This document shows, one piece after another, positions 55,791 through 64,000 of a stretch of DNA of 64,000 bases. The notes beneath the pieces were generated by a model. The model saw only the letters and a list, made by a program, of their open reading frames with translations. It did no database searches and was not told the DNA's origin. The first letter of the stretch is position 1, and every line of letters starts with the position of its first letter. The stretch is from Planococcus antarcticus DSM 14505. Lineage in GTDB: Bacteria > Bacillota > Bacilli > Bacillales_A > Planococcaceae. Position numbers and translations under genes: made by a program. Location of the stretch: NCBI RefSeq assembly GCF_001687565.2, contig NZ_CP016534.2:2236501-2300500 (forward strand), in the 5' to 3' direction.

Positions 55791-56576
55791 TCATGATTGA
55801 ATCGGTCCTTCCACAACAATTTTTCCGATTGTCTGTCCAGTCAAGAGGTTTTCATACGCTTCTTTTAAAGTAGCGGGACTAAGAGGCGATAAATGCTGGG
55901 TCATCGTCGAGCGGATTTTCCCCTCTTCTACCCAATCAGCCAGTTGCTTCAAAATATGATGTTGGGAAACCATATCTTCTGTCTGGTAGACCGAACGTGT
56001 ATACATGAGTTCAAAAGAAAAAGTTACAGATTTCGAAAACAATGCGGGATGGAGCGGCTTAAAGACCGGCAGTATCGAACAGATTTTACCTTGTGGCAGT
56101 ATCGTTTTCGCCATACACTCCATATGATTATCCACATTCGTCAAACAAAAAATATAGTGAACCCCCAAAAATCCGAGCGCCTCCAATTGCGGTTCAAACG
56201 GCTCGTGGTGGTTGATGAGGTAATCGGCTCCATGATTCAGTGCCTACTCCCTTTATTCAGGACGTGAAGCAGTTCCCACTACAGTCAGTCCAGCAAGTTT
56301 CGCAATTTGCGTTGCAACCGAACCTATTCCTCCAGCCGTACCAATGATCAAAATTACTTTCCCTTTTATTATCAGCCACTTCTATAGAAGCACCAAGCCT
56401 ATCAAAAAGCGCTTCGCAGGTCGTGATGCTGGTCAAAGGCAAAGCTGATGTTTTCCGGCTTCTTCCCGACTATCCGTTCATCCACCAACTGAACTTCACT
56501 AAGACTTCCTTTCAACCCGTTCAAAATTAGGTGCTTCTGTCTTCGAACCGGGTTTATAGAAACCCAATATCCTCAT
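55791..56576 (-). pseudogene. Decayed zinc-type alcohol dehydrogenase (MDR family)
   Basis: Pieces of one medium-chain dehydrogenase lie in order on the minus strand in different frames. They are an N-terminus MRILGFYKPG near 56576, then SEVQLVDERIVGKKPEN (56440-56510), [20 protein letters not shown] (56370-56435), [20 protein letters not shown] (56285-56345, cofactor loop) and an intact C-terminal 131-residue frame ending at 55791 (YENLLTGQTIGKIVVEG). At least three frame changes, in-frame stops and loss of about 50-90 residues after the N-terminus show it is inactive. An operator-like palindrome remains upstream. Confidence 0.85.
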
Positions 56577-56628
56577 TTTGTCTTGGTTCAATATATTTCG
56601 CCTCTTTCCAACTTATTGATCAATAATA

Positions 56629-56646
56629 ATTGAATGATTATTCAAT
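56629..56646. promoter_or_regulatory. Operator-like palindrome upstream of the MDR pseudogene
   Basis: ATTGAAT-GATT-ATTCAAT is a perfect 7+4+7 inverted repeat, a form typical of TetR-family operators. It lies 53 bp upstream of the pseudogene start. No regulator gene is adjacent. Confidence 0.45.
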
Positions 56647-56798
56647 GTAACTGTCCATCAGCGTAGGTTCAAAAACCCGGCTTATTTTTTCCTGAATAAT
56701 AATACAGCTTTCATACTGAAAAATCCATGTGTATAGGGGCTATGAGCTTTTTGTCCTTATAATTATTATTAAATATTCTAAATATATGGAAAATTAAG

Positions 56799-56826
56799 TT
56801 GTTTTTTATTTTTTTTTTGGTATCAT
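56799..56826 (+). promoter_or_regulatory. Possible promoter of the SLH-phosphoesterase gene
   Basis: TTGTTT, a 16-nt T-rich spacer and TATCAT, 131 nt before the ATG. It gives a long leader that includes an extra Shine-Dalgarno-like AAGGAGG at 56901-56907. The 56577-56957 gap otherwise shows only AT-rich sequence. Confidence 0.3.
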
Positions 56827-56957
56827 GAATAAATAGGTTCACCGTTTGCATTAAAAATAATATATATCCCTACAGACGTAGTATTATGTGCTCAATTTTT
56901 AAGGAGGCCTGAGAAATTTTATTTTTGATAGTAACATCCATTAAAGGAGGACGAAAA

Positions 56958-59321
56958 ATGATAAAGAAAATTTTTGCCACTACAGCCGTATTAGCTTTAG
57001 TATTAACAAATGCGTCATTAGCACCTTTGGCAGCAACCAGCCTGGAAGAACCAACAAATGTCAAACCGGCTAATTATGCAACAGACGTCAGCCTCAACGC
57101 CACTTTGGAAGCAATCGTCAAGGATTCTACCGGAGCCGGCATTAAAACAGTGGATTTTAAAAAAGGATTTACATATGACTTTGCGGGAAGCAACAGCATA
57201 TCCGGCTTCCAAAACGACTCAGTCGACAACCCAATCTCTGTCCCCATCCAAACAGATGCGACAGCGTTAACAAACGAACAAAAAGGCGCGATAGCAGCAG
57301 ATGATGATAAGACAGCTGTTACACGAAGCAGCAACGGGTTTCCTTCTCAACGCTTTGAAGTCGATGTATCAAAAGACTTGGCAGCTAGTAATACAATAGA
57401 GCTCTACTGGGAAGGTAAAACACTAGCAAGCGGGTTAGCCAATCTGTCTGCATGGGATTTTAAAGCAGGAAACTGGGTAGCTTTAAGTCAAGTGGAAGGA
57501 AATGCAACTGGCGATGAGATTGTCCTGTCAGCGGAAATTGACAAAGAAAGATTCGTTAAGGACGGCAAAGTTCAAGCCATGGTCCACGATTCTGGAACGC
57601 TTACAGACTCTAGAGACAAAGACTTTACCATGCTGTGGTTTACAGACACACAGTATTATGCACAGGATTATCCCGAAGTCTGGACATCCATGACGGACTG
57701 GATGATCGATGAATTCAAAAAAGGAAGTTACGAATATGCCATGCATACCGGTGACCTTGTCAACGAGGTACTTGATGAAGCCCAATGGAAAGTTGCCGAT
57801 GAAAACTTAAATCGCATGGATGCAGCTAACATTCCGTATGGCGTACTAGCTGGAAACCACGATGTTGTTATCGACAAGCTCAATAAGACCTATGATTATA
57901 CGATTTTCAAAAGATATGCTGGAATCGACCGCTTTAAAGATAAACCGTGGTTTGGCGAGGCAATGAATGACGAAAATCAGAACCATTATGATTTGTTCTC
58001 ATTCGGCGACCATGATTTCATATTCCTTTACCTCGGATTCGGCCGAGATGGAACAGCTGAAACTGTCGAATGGGCAAACAAAGTCTTAGAGCAGCATGCA
58101 GACCGTAATGCCATCGTCGGCATGCATGAAAATATCAATTCCGTGGCACAATATGTGACAGCAGAAGCAAGAACCGTCAACAGAGAAATTGTCGTTCCCA
58201 ATGAAAATGTCAAGATGGTTCTCAGCGGACATCACCATGGTGCAAACTATCGCGTGAAAAAGCTTGAGAATGAAGACGGCTCAAATCGGGAAGTGTTGGA
58301 AGTCTTAGCAAATCACCAGGGCAATTTGCCTTCAGACCGCGGACAAGGCTATTTGAAGATGCTGACGTTCGATCCAACAAATGAAACTTTAAATTTTGTT
58401 TCATATTCTCCATTTCTTGATGATAAGGATTTCGAGCAGTTTGACCCTGCAAAAGAAAGCTTTACGGCACAATTTGATTTAGCAGAAGTCGAAGCCAAGG
58501 AAAATCCTAGACAAATCGAAACAGATTATATGGCTGTCAATATTTATACCGCTCAAGCAATAGGTCAAGATAAAGATCTTAAATCGGGAGATACGACTTC
58601 TGTCGAATGGAAAGATCTCAGCAAAAACACAGAATATTACTGGTATATGAATATAACTGATAATGTCGGGGAAAGTAAAAAGTCAGAAATCTATCAATTT
58701 ACGACAGGATCAACAGAACCTGTTCCAATTCCAGACCCGGATCCAACACCAGATCCGGATCCAATGCCGACCACTCCAACATTTCCAGATGTCACACCTG
58801 ATAAGCCTGATTGGGCTTATGAAGCAATTGAAAGAATGGCTGGCAGAGGAATTATTGAAGGCTATCCAGATAAGACCTTCAGATGGAAAAACGGCATTGA
58901 AAGACAGCATGTGGCTATCATGTTCACTCGTGCTTTACCGGAACTAAAAAAAGAAAGCAAGCCTCCTTATAAACTGTTCAATGATGTATCTTTGAAACAT
59001 AAATATTTTGAAGAAATCATGGCAACTCAGCAAGCTGGGATTTTCGAAGGATTTGAAAATAATTTTCGTCCTTTCGGCAAGTTGACTCGTCAAGAAATGG
59101 CTAAAGTTTTGGTGATTGCTTTTGATATCGAAGAGGTAGGGACGCACAAATTCCCGGACGTTGACAAAGACGGATGGTCTGATCCATATATCGACGCGTT
59201 ATATGCCGCTGGAATTACAATCGGTTCACCCGATGGCAAATTCAATCCAAAAGCGGATGTAACAAGAGCTGAATTCGCCGTCTTCATGGATAGATCATTA
59301 GAATATACGGAAAAACAGTAA
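56958..59321 (+). CDS. Cell-wall-anchored metallophosphoesterase with three SLH domains
   Basis: 787 residues from the ATG at 56958 (AAAGGAGG upstream). A signal peptide ends near residue 27 (LAPLAATS). Next is a beta-rich region (30-215), then a calcineurin-like phosphoesterase with D230-x-Q232, G265-D266, N300-H301-D302, H390 and H425-H427. An FN3-like segment lies at about 521-583, a Pro/Asp linker (PIPDPDPTPDPDPMP), and three SLH repeats from about 609 to the end. It should be secreted and held on secondary cell-wall polymer. The substrate could be a nucleotide or phosphate ester; it is not shown. Confidence 0.9.
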   Translation: MIKKIFATTAVLALVLTNASLAPLAATSLEEPTNVKPANYATDVSLNATLEAIVKDSTGAGIKTVDFKKGFTYDFAGSNSISGFQNDSVDNPISVPIQTDATALTNEQKGAIAADDDKTAVTRSSNGFPSQRFEVDVSKDLAASNTIELYWEGKTLASGLANLSAWDFKAGNWVALSQVEGNATGDEIVLSAEIDKERFVKDGKVQAMVHDSGTLTDSRDKDFTMLWFTDTQYYAQDYPEVWTSMTDWMIDEFKKGSYEYAMHTGDLVNEVLDEAQWKVADENLNRMDAANIPYGVLAGNHDVVIDKLNKTYDYTIFKRYAGIDRFKDKPWFGEAMNDENQNHYDLFSFGDHDFIFLYLGFGRDGTAETVEWANKVLEQHADRNAIVGMHENINSVAQYVTAEARTVNREIVVPNENVKMVLSGHHHGANYRVKKLENEDGSNREVLEVLANHQGNLPSDRGQGYLKMLTFDPTNETLNFVSYSPFLDDKDFEQFDPAKESFTAQFDLAEVEAKENPRQIETDYMAVNIYTAQAIGQDKDLKSGDTTSVEWKDLSKNTEYYWYMNITDNVGESKKSEIYQFTTGSTEPVPIPDPDPTPDPDPMPTTPTFPDVTPDKPDWAYEAIERMAGRGIIEGYPDKTFRWKNGIERQHVAIMFTRALPELKKESKPPYKLFNDVSLKHKYFEEIMATQQAGIFEGFENNFRPFGKLTRQEMAKVLVIAFDIEEVGTHKFPDVDKDGWSDPYIDALYAAGITIGSPDGKFNPKADVTRAEFAVFMDRSLEYTEKQ

Positions 59322-59327
59322 GTTTTA

Positions 59328-59362
59328 AAAAGAAGAACCCTCGGCTACGGGTTCTTCTTTTT
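59328..59362 (+). terminator. Terminator of the SLH-phosphoesterase gene
   Basis: AAGAAGAACCC-TCGGCTA-CGGGTTCTTCTT followed by TTTTTTA. Confidence 0.92.
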
Positions 59363-59454
59363 TTATATAACTCAACATCAACATCTATAAAAAATCTATA
59401 ATGAAGTTACTGAAAGCTACTATTCGGATCCTGCCGTTACAAGGAGATCGATCA

Positions 59455-59741
59455 ATGATTACCTGCCGCACAGCCATTTCACTTGGTGTGTCTCAGCTTG
59501 TATTCTGGAGAATTCCCTATTACTTAATTGCTGCTTTCAGTTCACAAATTGCTGAAGATCTTGGATGGAGTGGAGCCATTGTCTACGCGGGATTTGCAAC
59601 TGCATTAGTGATTATGGCTTTGGCATCTCCACTGACTGGTCGATCGACCGCTTTGGTGGTCGAGTGATCATGACTATGGGTGCAATATTGTTGGCGTTGG
59701 GCTGCAGCGGTATTGTCATCTCTTATTCTATGGGAGTTTAA
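59455..59741 (+). pseudogene. Truncated, frameshifted MFS transporter
   Basis: AAGGAG and an ATG at 59455 begin a typical permease N-terminus (VFWRIPYYLIAAFSSQIAED). Near 59640 the reading shifts: the first frame stops, while another continues with SIDRFGGRVIMTMGAILLAL, the conserved loop between helices 2 and 3, and ends at a stop at 59741. Only about a quarter of an MFS protein remains. The following 200 bp hold no continuation. Confidence 0.8.
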
Positions 59742-59942
59742 TACGCCTTTTGAATGAACTAGCTTCCACAGTTTTTTTGCCGGTCGGCTTCTTTTTAATT
59801 AAAACTCTGGGGTGGTAGGTAGATATGTAGCACAGATTCATGAAATGAAATTATCCCGATGCCCTATGCTTAGGCTCGATAGCTCTAAGCCAGTCGTAGA
59901 AGTATCAGTATTTCTTAGAAAAAATTTCAATGCTCGGAAATA

Positions 59943-59984
59943 TAAATAGCCCACCTCGATTAAAATCGAGGTGGGCTATTTTAC
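59943..59984. terminator. Bidirectional terminator after the yqkE-like gene
   Basis: AATAGCCCACCTCGAT-TTAAA-ATCGAGGTGGGCTATT, a 16-bp perfect stem. It terminates the minus-strand yqkE/thiolase unit and any plus-strand read-through. Confidence 0.92.
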
Positions 59985-60013
59985 TACGTATATCTTCGGC
60001 AGTAAAAGCCCGA

Positions 60014-60223
60014 TTAAAACTTATTGCCTTGATCTCCATGCCGCTCCAGTAATTCAGCAAACGACAGGTTCTTCTCACGTTCCTTACGTTCAAATAAACG
60101 CTGAGCTTCTTTCTCTTCTGACAGCCTTTGTTCTTCTTTAAGCAATTCGTTTTTTGTTTCTTTCAGTTTTGCCAAAATGTCTTCAGGTAAGACACTGTTA
60201 GATTCTTCTTTTCTTTTAGCCAC
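60014..60223 (-). CDS. yqkE: Small charged helical protein, YqkE-like (DUF3886)
   Basis: 69 residues, mostly one Glu/Lys-rich helix (KLKETKNELLKEEQRLSEEK; RKEREKNLSFAELLERHG). The REKxxSFxELLxxxG tail is what I associate with the DUF3886/YqkE group. A GTG at 60223 with AAGGAGAG 7 nt upstream is the start; longer frames into the thiolase gene are not supported. It lies 13 nt below the thiolase gene. The role is unknown. Confidence 0.75.
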   Translation of the reverse strand: MAKRKEESNSVLPEDILAKLKETKNELLKEEQRLSEEKEAQRLFERKEREKNLSFAELLERHGDQGNKF

Positions 60224-60236
60224 GAATTTTCTCTCC

Positions 60237-61421
60237 TTATGAGCGTTTAATAACAGTCGCAATTCCTTGACCACCGCCGATGCACAAAGTCGCAAGACCT
60301 GTCTTGGCATCGCGCTTGATCATTTCATGCAGCAGTGTGACGAAAATGCGTGTGCCGCTTGCGCCGATAGGATGCCCAATCGCAATCGCTCCCCCGTTAA
60401 CATTTAAGATGTCATGGTTAAACGCTAATTCGCGGTCTACTGAAATCGACTGAGACGCAAACGCTTCATTTGCTTCGATCAACTCGATATCCCCAAGTGA
60501 CATGTCTGCTTTACTCAAAGCATTTTTCACTGCTTGTACAGGACCAATTCCCATTACAGCAGGATCTACTCCAGCAGTACCACTTGCTACGATTGTTGCG
60601 AGTGGTGTCAATCCTAATTCGTTTGCTTTTGCTTTTGACATAACAACGACTGCCGCTGCACCGTCATTGATACCTGATGAGTTACCAGCTGTCACACTGC
60701 CCTCTTTTTTAAATGCCGGACGCAACTCCGCTAATTTTTCTTCATTGGAAGAACTTTTAACGTATTCATCTGTCTTAAAGATGACTGGCTCTCCTTTTCG
60801 TTGCGGAATTTCTACTGGTACTATTTCATCATCAAATCGACCCGATTCAATCGCAGCTGTTGCACGCGCTTGTGAACGCGCCGCAAATTTATCTTGCTCT
60901 TCACGCGTTATATCGTAACGATCACATAAATTTTCTGCTGTAACGCCCATATGGTAATCATTAAATGCACACGTTAATCCGTCGACCAACATACTATCAA
61001 CTAGTTTCTGATCGCCCATACGGAAACCACTGCGAGCGTTTTCCATTAAATAAGGAGCGCGACTCATATTTTCCATGCCACCTGCTACAACGATTTCTGC
61101 ATCTCCAGCATAAATCGCTTGAAAAGCCAATTGGATAGATTTTAATCCAGATCCGCAAACTTTATTAATGGTCATAGCCGGTACACTTTCCGGTAGTCCT
61201 GCATGAATTGATGCTTGTCTCGCTGGATTTTGACCAAGTCCTGCTTGTAGTACATTGCCCATAATGACTTCAGAAACTTGATCTGATTGAATTCCTGCAC
61301 GTTCAATCGCTTCTTTAATGACAATTGCCCCTAATTTTGTAGCTGGAATATCCTTAAGCGCCCCTTGGAATGAACCGACCGCTGTTCGGACAGCGCTTAC
61401 AATAACGATTTCTTGTGACAT
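60237..61421 (-). CDS. Acetyl-CoA C-acetyltransferase (thiolase)
   Basis: 394-residue thiolase of the biosynthetic/MmgA type: condenses two acetyl-CoA to acetoacetyl-CoA or the reverse. Nucleophile C89 is in [11 protein letters not shown]; the His motif is [15 protein letters not shown], and the C-terminal cysteine is in [15 protein letters not shown] lies upstream of the ATG. Divergent from the HMG-CoA lyase gene, whose cleavage product acetoacetate/acetyl-CoA links the two in leucine or ketone-body metabolism. Confidence 0.94.
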   Translation of the reverse strand: MSQEIVIVSAVRTAVGSFQGALKDIPATKLGAIVIKEAIERAGIQSDQVSEVIMGNVLQAGLGQNPARQASIHAGLPESVPAMTINKVCGSGLKSIQLAFQAIYAGDAEIVVAGGMENMSRAPYLMENARSGFRMGDQKLVDSMLVDGLTCAFNDYHMGVTAENLCDRYDITREEQDKFAARSQARATAAIESGRFDDEIVPVEIPQRKGEPVIFKTDEYVKSSSNEEKLAELRPAFKKEGSVTAGNSSGINDGAAAVVVMSKAKANELGLTPLATIVASGTAGVDPAVMGIGPVQAVKNALSKADMSLGDIELIEANEAFASQSISVDRELAFNHDILNVNGGAIAIGHPIGASGTRIFVTLLHEMIKRDAKTGLATLCIGGGQGIATVIKRS

Positions 61422-61502
61422 ATACTTTTCCCCCTTGTTTGATTGTTTGCTAGTTGCTCTTTTATCCCTCTCCTCTATACAATGGTAAGTAGGGGGGATA
61501 CT

Positions 61503-62402
61503 ATGTTCAGTTTACCAAAAAAAGCAACGATTATCGAGGTTGGGCCACGAGACGGTCTTCAAAATGAAGGGAAGCTTGTTAAAACCGAAAATAAGCTCCA
61601 ATTTATAACCGCTTTACAGCGAGCTGGGATCCAAGAAATGGAGTTAACATCCTTTGTGTCGCCAAAATGGGTGCCGCAAATGGCTGATGCCAAAGAAATA
61701 GTTGCTCAGACAAACAAAATCGGACGCCAGTTTGTGTTGACACCAAATGAACGCGGTATCACAGCAGCTCTTGATTCAGGCGCACAATCACTTGCCGTCT
61801 TTGTCGGCGTTTCCAATAGCTTCAATAAGAAAAACATTAATAAGACCACTGAAGAAAGCATGGGAACATTAAAGCCGTTGATCCTAAATCTTAAAAACCA
61901 AGGTATTTTTGTCCGTGCTTGCATTTCAACAGCATTCTACTGCCCGTTTGAAGGCGCTGTATCACCAGAAGCGACAATTGCGCTTTGCCGCCAATTTGTG
62001 GATTGGGGAGTTGATGAATTGAGTGTTGCTGATACGATTGGAATGGCGAATCCAAAAGAAAGCTATGAGTTGTTCACTCAATTGTTAGAAGCATTTCCGG
62101 ATGTTTTGATGACCGCGCATTTTCATGATACACGCCGAATGGCATTAGCTAACATCACAGCAGCTCTTCAAGCTGGCGTAACCCGCTTTGATGCTTCTGC
62201 AGGCGGTTTGGGCGGTTGTCCGTTTGCACCAGGCGCTACCGGCAATGTTGCAACAGAAGATGTCGCCAATATGCTTCACCAGATGGATATTCGCACTGGC
62301 ATTGATTTGGATCTTCTTTGCCGAGCCATCGAAAAGATTGAACCTCACGTGACAAATCCTGTGGCTACTGGCATGTACACACTATACAAAAATCAGGCTT
62401 AA
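61503..62402 (+). CDS. mvaB: Hydroxymethylglutaryl-CoA lyase
   Basis: 299-residue TIM-barrel lyase splitting HMG-CoA into acetoacetate and acetyl-CoA, last step of leucine breakdown. N-terminal metal site [23 protein letters not shown] with metal His pair, and the catalytic cysteine loop [15 protein letters not shown] are present. The ATG at 61503 has GGGGGGA 5 nt upstream; the frame extends to 61443. Family cousins (isopropylmalate-type) lack this cysteine loop. Confidence 0.94.
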   Translation: MFSLPKKATIIEVGPRDGLQNEGKLVKTENKLQFITALQRAGIQEMELTSFVSPKWVPQMADAKEIVAQTNKIGRQFVLTPNERGITAALDSGAQSLAVFVGVSNSFNKKNINKTTEESMGTLKPLILNLKNQGIFVRACISTAFYCPFEGAVSPEATIALCRQFVDWGVDELSVADTIGMANPKESYELFTQLLEAFPDVLMTAHFHDTRRMALANITAALQAGVTRFDASAGGLGGCPFAPGATGNVATEDVANMLHQMDIRTGIDLDLLCRAIEKIEPHVTNPVATGMYTLYKNQA

Positions 62403-62414
62403 GGAGCTTACGCC

Positions 62415-63386
62415 ATGAAGAAAAGATTGCTTTGGACTTCCGCTATCATTTCCAGTGTCCTTACAGCATCAGCTACGACTGTAGGCTTTATTGCCAGCAA
62501 CCGGCTGATGTATGTAAAGAAAAAAGACGAACAGCTGATTTTGGAAAGGGAAACCACCGCAAAACGCTACGATGAAGTATGGTACGTCAGTGTACCAAAA
62601 AGCGAACAGTGGATTGAATCCCAAAATGGCTACCCGATCAAAGCCATTTTTTTAGAACCTCACGACACCAATCGCTTTGTTATCATCTGCCACGGTGTTA
62701 CTGAATCAAAAGTCAATTCCTTTAGGTTTGCACGCATGTTTGAACGACTAGGATTTAACTCGGTCGTTTACGATCATCGGCGCCATGGCGATTCCGGAGG
62801 CAAAACCACCAGCTTCGGTCATTTCGAAAAATTCGATCTAAAAGCTGTAGTAGAGGCATTAAAACTGCATGTCGGCACTGATTTATTTTATGGTATCCAC
62901 GGCGAATCAATGGGTGCCGCGACAACACTTCTTTATGGTGGTATGGAAGACACAGCGGAATTCTATATTTCAGATTGTGCCTATTCCAATATTTATGAAC
63001 AGGTTCTTCATGTCATGAAAACCACCACACCTCTTCGCACCACCTTGGCCCTTCGGCTCGCTGCGTTATTTATGAAAATGCGTGATGGCTATTCGATTAC
63101 AACTGTATCGCCAAGGGAAACCATCAAAAACATTGAAAGTCCTGTTCTTTTTATCCACAGTGTCCATGATGACTTTGTCCTGCCGAAAATGAGCGAGGAA
63201 CTTTATGCTTTAAAACAAGGACCAAAAGAATTGAAACTATTTGCAGAAGGCGCACATGCACAGTCCTTCAATAAGAATCCTGATGAATATGAAGAAACAG
63301 TCGCTGCATTCTTAATGAGCTATGGACTGCTGACACCAACCCAAGCAGCAACGCAGCAGGCTACTATTTCGCCTCAGATAAAATAA
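62415..63386 (+). CDS. yqkD: Alpha/beta hydrolase, YqkD-like
   Basis: 323 residues. An N-terminal hydrophobic segment (about 7-27) probably anchors it. The hydrolase fold shows the oxyanion region ICHGVTES, the nucleophile elbow GIHGESMGAATTL (GxSxG), acid in SVHDDFVLP, and catalytic His in GAHAQS. GGAGCT lies before the ATG, 12 nt after mvaB. Similar to YqkD by size and context; the substrate is unknown. Its 3' end forms a stem shared with the convergent gene. Confidence 0.85.
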   Translation: MKKRLLWTSAIISSVLTASATTVGFIASNRLMYVKKKDEQLILERETTAKRYDEVWYVSVPKSEQWIESQNGYPIKAIFLEPHDTNRFVIICHGVTESKVNSFRFARMFERLGFNSVVYDHRRHGDSGGKTTSFGHFEKFDLKAVVEALKLHVGTDLFYGIHGESMGAATTLLYGGMEDTAEFYISDCAYSNIYEQVLHVMKTTTPLRTTLALRLAALFMKMRDGYSITTVSPRETIKNIESPVLFIHSVHDDFVLPKMSEELYALKQGPKELKLFAEGAHAQSFNKNPDEYEETVAAFLMSYGLLTPTQAATQQATISPQIK

Positions 63387-63416
63387 GAAAAAGCATTCTG
63401 CAGAGTGCTTTTTCTT
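63385..63416. terminator. Bidirectional terminator overlapping two convergent stop codons
   Basis: AAGAAAAAGCATTCTG pairs with CAGAGTGCTTTTTCTT with one mismatch. The stops at 63386 (plus) and 63415 (minus) lie within its edges. Confidence 0.9.
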
Positions 63417-63696
63417 ATGGATTTTTCTTTTTGTTGAGAATCAGCTTCATACCAGCTTCACCTTCAACTCCGATGAACAATTCGGTGATGGGTCCACTTT
63501 TCACAATGCCTGTAACATGAAGTTCGATGGTATCCAGATTGTAATCAGTCATATCCTGTACTAATTCTTGTATCTTATCCAATGATATTGGAAACGCTTT
63601 TTTCATATTCGCGTTTTCCAGATGAAACTTTCCTGCCTCCTTGCCATCTTCTTCTATAACCGGTAAATAAAACATCAACTCTTCACGTTTATCCAT
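63415..63696 (-). CDS. Small acidic protein of unknown function
   Basis: 93 residues, soluble. It begins MDKREELMFYLPVIEEDGKE and ends in KKKNP. GAGGAGGGG lies 6 nt before the ATG at 63696; two earlier in-frame starts are less well placed. I do not recognise a family. Single gene, with a terminator on its 3' side. Confidence 0.7.
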   Translation of the reverse strand: MDKREELMFYLPVIEEDGKEAGKFHLENANMKKAFPISLDKIQELVQDMTDYNLDTIELHVTGIVKSGPITELFIGVEGEAGMKLILNKKKNP

Positions 63697-63802
63697 ATAC
63701 ATCCCCTCCTCTATTTTCTGCACATAGACAACAGCATTGAAAATGAAATCTTACTGTCACAATACCCGTTATTTTGAATTTTAATAACTGAAAAAAGACA
63801 AA

Positions 63803-63830
63803 TAAAAAAAGCACTCCGCAGAGTACTTTT
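63803..63830 (-). terminator. Terminator of the yneF-like gene
   Basis: On the minus strand AAAAGTACTC-TGCG-GAGTGCTTTTTTT, just overlapping the stop codon. Confidence 0.88.
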
Positions 63831-64000
63831 ATTTTTTAGCTGGTTTGCCAGGTTTAGTTGACGCTTTATTCATTTGAGCCATCATTTGGTTGATTTTCTT
63901 TTGAGACGGTTTTTGTCCCATTTGCATCATCATGATTCGCAGCATTTCTTCATTGATTGGTGGGTTATCTTGCAAATATTTCATCATATATCGACGTGCG
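63829..64000 (-). CDS. yneF: YneF-family (UPF0154) protein, partial (5' end outside window)
   Basis: 57 C-terminal codons translated by hand from base 64000: [20 protein letters not shown] followed by [20 protein letters not shown] and a Lys-rich tail. The methionine-rich NPPIN..MLRxMMMQMG block is the hallmark of YneF/UPF0154, a small single-pass membrane protein. The N-terminal membrane segment lies beyond the window. Its function is not known. Confidence 0.9.
   Translation of the reverse strand, partial: ARRYMMKYLQDNPPINEEMLRIMMMQMGQKPSQKKINQMMAQMNKASTKPGKPAKK

Noticed and set aside
57058..58947. Open frames on both strands within the SLH-phosphoesterase gene
   Set aside because: They are shadows of a long, well-supported coding frame with complete domains.

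Overview
The window reads as a contiguous stretch of a low-GC Gram-positive (Firmicutes, Bacillales) chromosome. Gene content and order match Bacillus subtilis block by block (hepT-menG-hepS-mtrB-folE-hbs-yphF-yphE-gpsA-der; fni-rpsA-cmk; recS-ypbB-fer; rsiX-sigX-resEDCBA-rluB; scpBA; ribT-lysA; deoB-xerD-fur-nudF). At five places where B. subtilis carries sporulation or germination genes (spoIVA, sleB-ypeB, dacB-spmA-spmB, spoIIA/sigF-spoVA, spoIIM) the flanking genes are joined directly. Together with the protein sequences this suggests a non-spore-forming member of the Planococcaceae (Planococcus/Planomicrobium type). That genus-level placement is inference.

Region 1 (1-20.4 kb, mostly minus strand) is a housekeeping core. 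It holds menaquinone side-chain and ring methylation genes, folate entry, TRAP, HU, glycerol-phosphate and cell-envelope lipid genes, ribosome-assembly GTPase Der, type 2 IPP isomerase, S1-domain protein, CMP kinase, the PrsW protease, asparaginase, the bacillithiol-disulfide reductase YpdA, RecS helicase, ferredoxin, and a riboflavin transporter under an FMN riboswitch. Region 2 (20.4-38.1 kb) holds SigX/RsiX, the ResABCDE cytochrome c biogenesis and redox signalling operon, RluB, ScpAB, RibT, LysA, nucleoside catabolism, XerD, and Fur behind a PerR-type box.

Region 3 (about 39-60 kb) is an accessory block lying between the yqkF-like and yqkE-like genes, which are neighbours in B. subtilis. 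It carries a Crp/Fnr regulator, moaA, a nitrate/nitrite MFS transporter with an unusual C-terminal PAS domain, two hemerythrin-like genes, nreABC, narGHJI and a SEC-C/TPR protein. Three promoter regions in it (narG, narK and the divergent hemerythrin gene) each have paired AGGG-N4-CCCT palindromes 21-22 bp apart, proposed as NreC operators. The end of the block (55.3-59.9 kb) contains an SLH-anchored metallophosphoesterase between two decayed genes (MDR dehydrogenase and MFS permease).

Region 4 (60-64 kb) returns to core genes: yqkE-like, acetyl-CoA acetyltransferase, HMG-CoA lyase, a YqkD-like hydrolase, a small unknown protein and the 3' end of a YneF-family gene.

Functionally, HepS/HepT/MenG supply menaquinone, ResABC mature c-type cytochromes under ResDE, and NarGHJI uses menaquinol for nitrate respiration with MoaA supplying molybdopterin and NreABC sensing oxygen and nitrate. 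Intergenic spaces carry at least five degenerate copies of a short repeat and one candidate MITE-like inverted-repeat element. No rRNA, tRNA or CRISPR array was seen.
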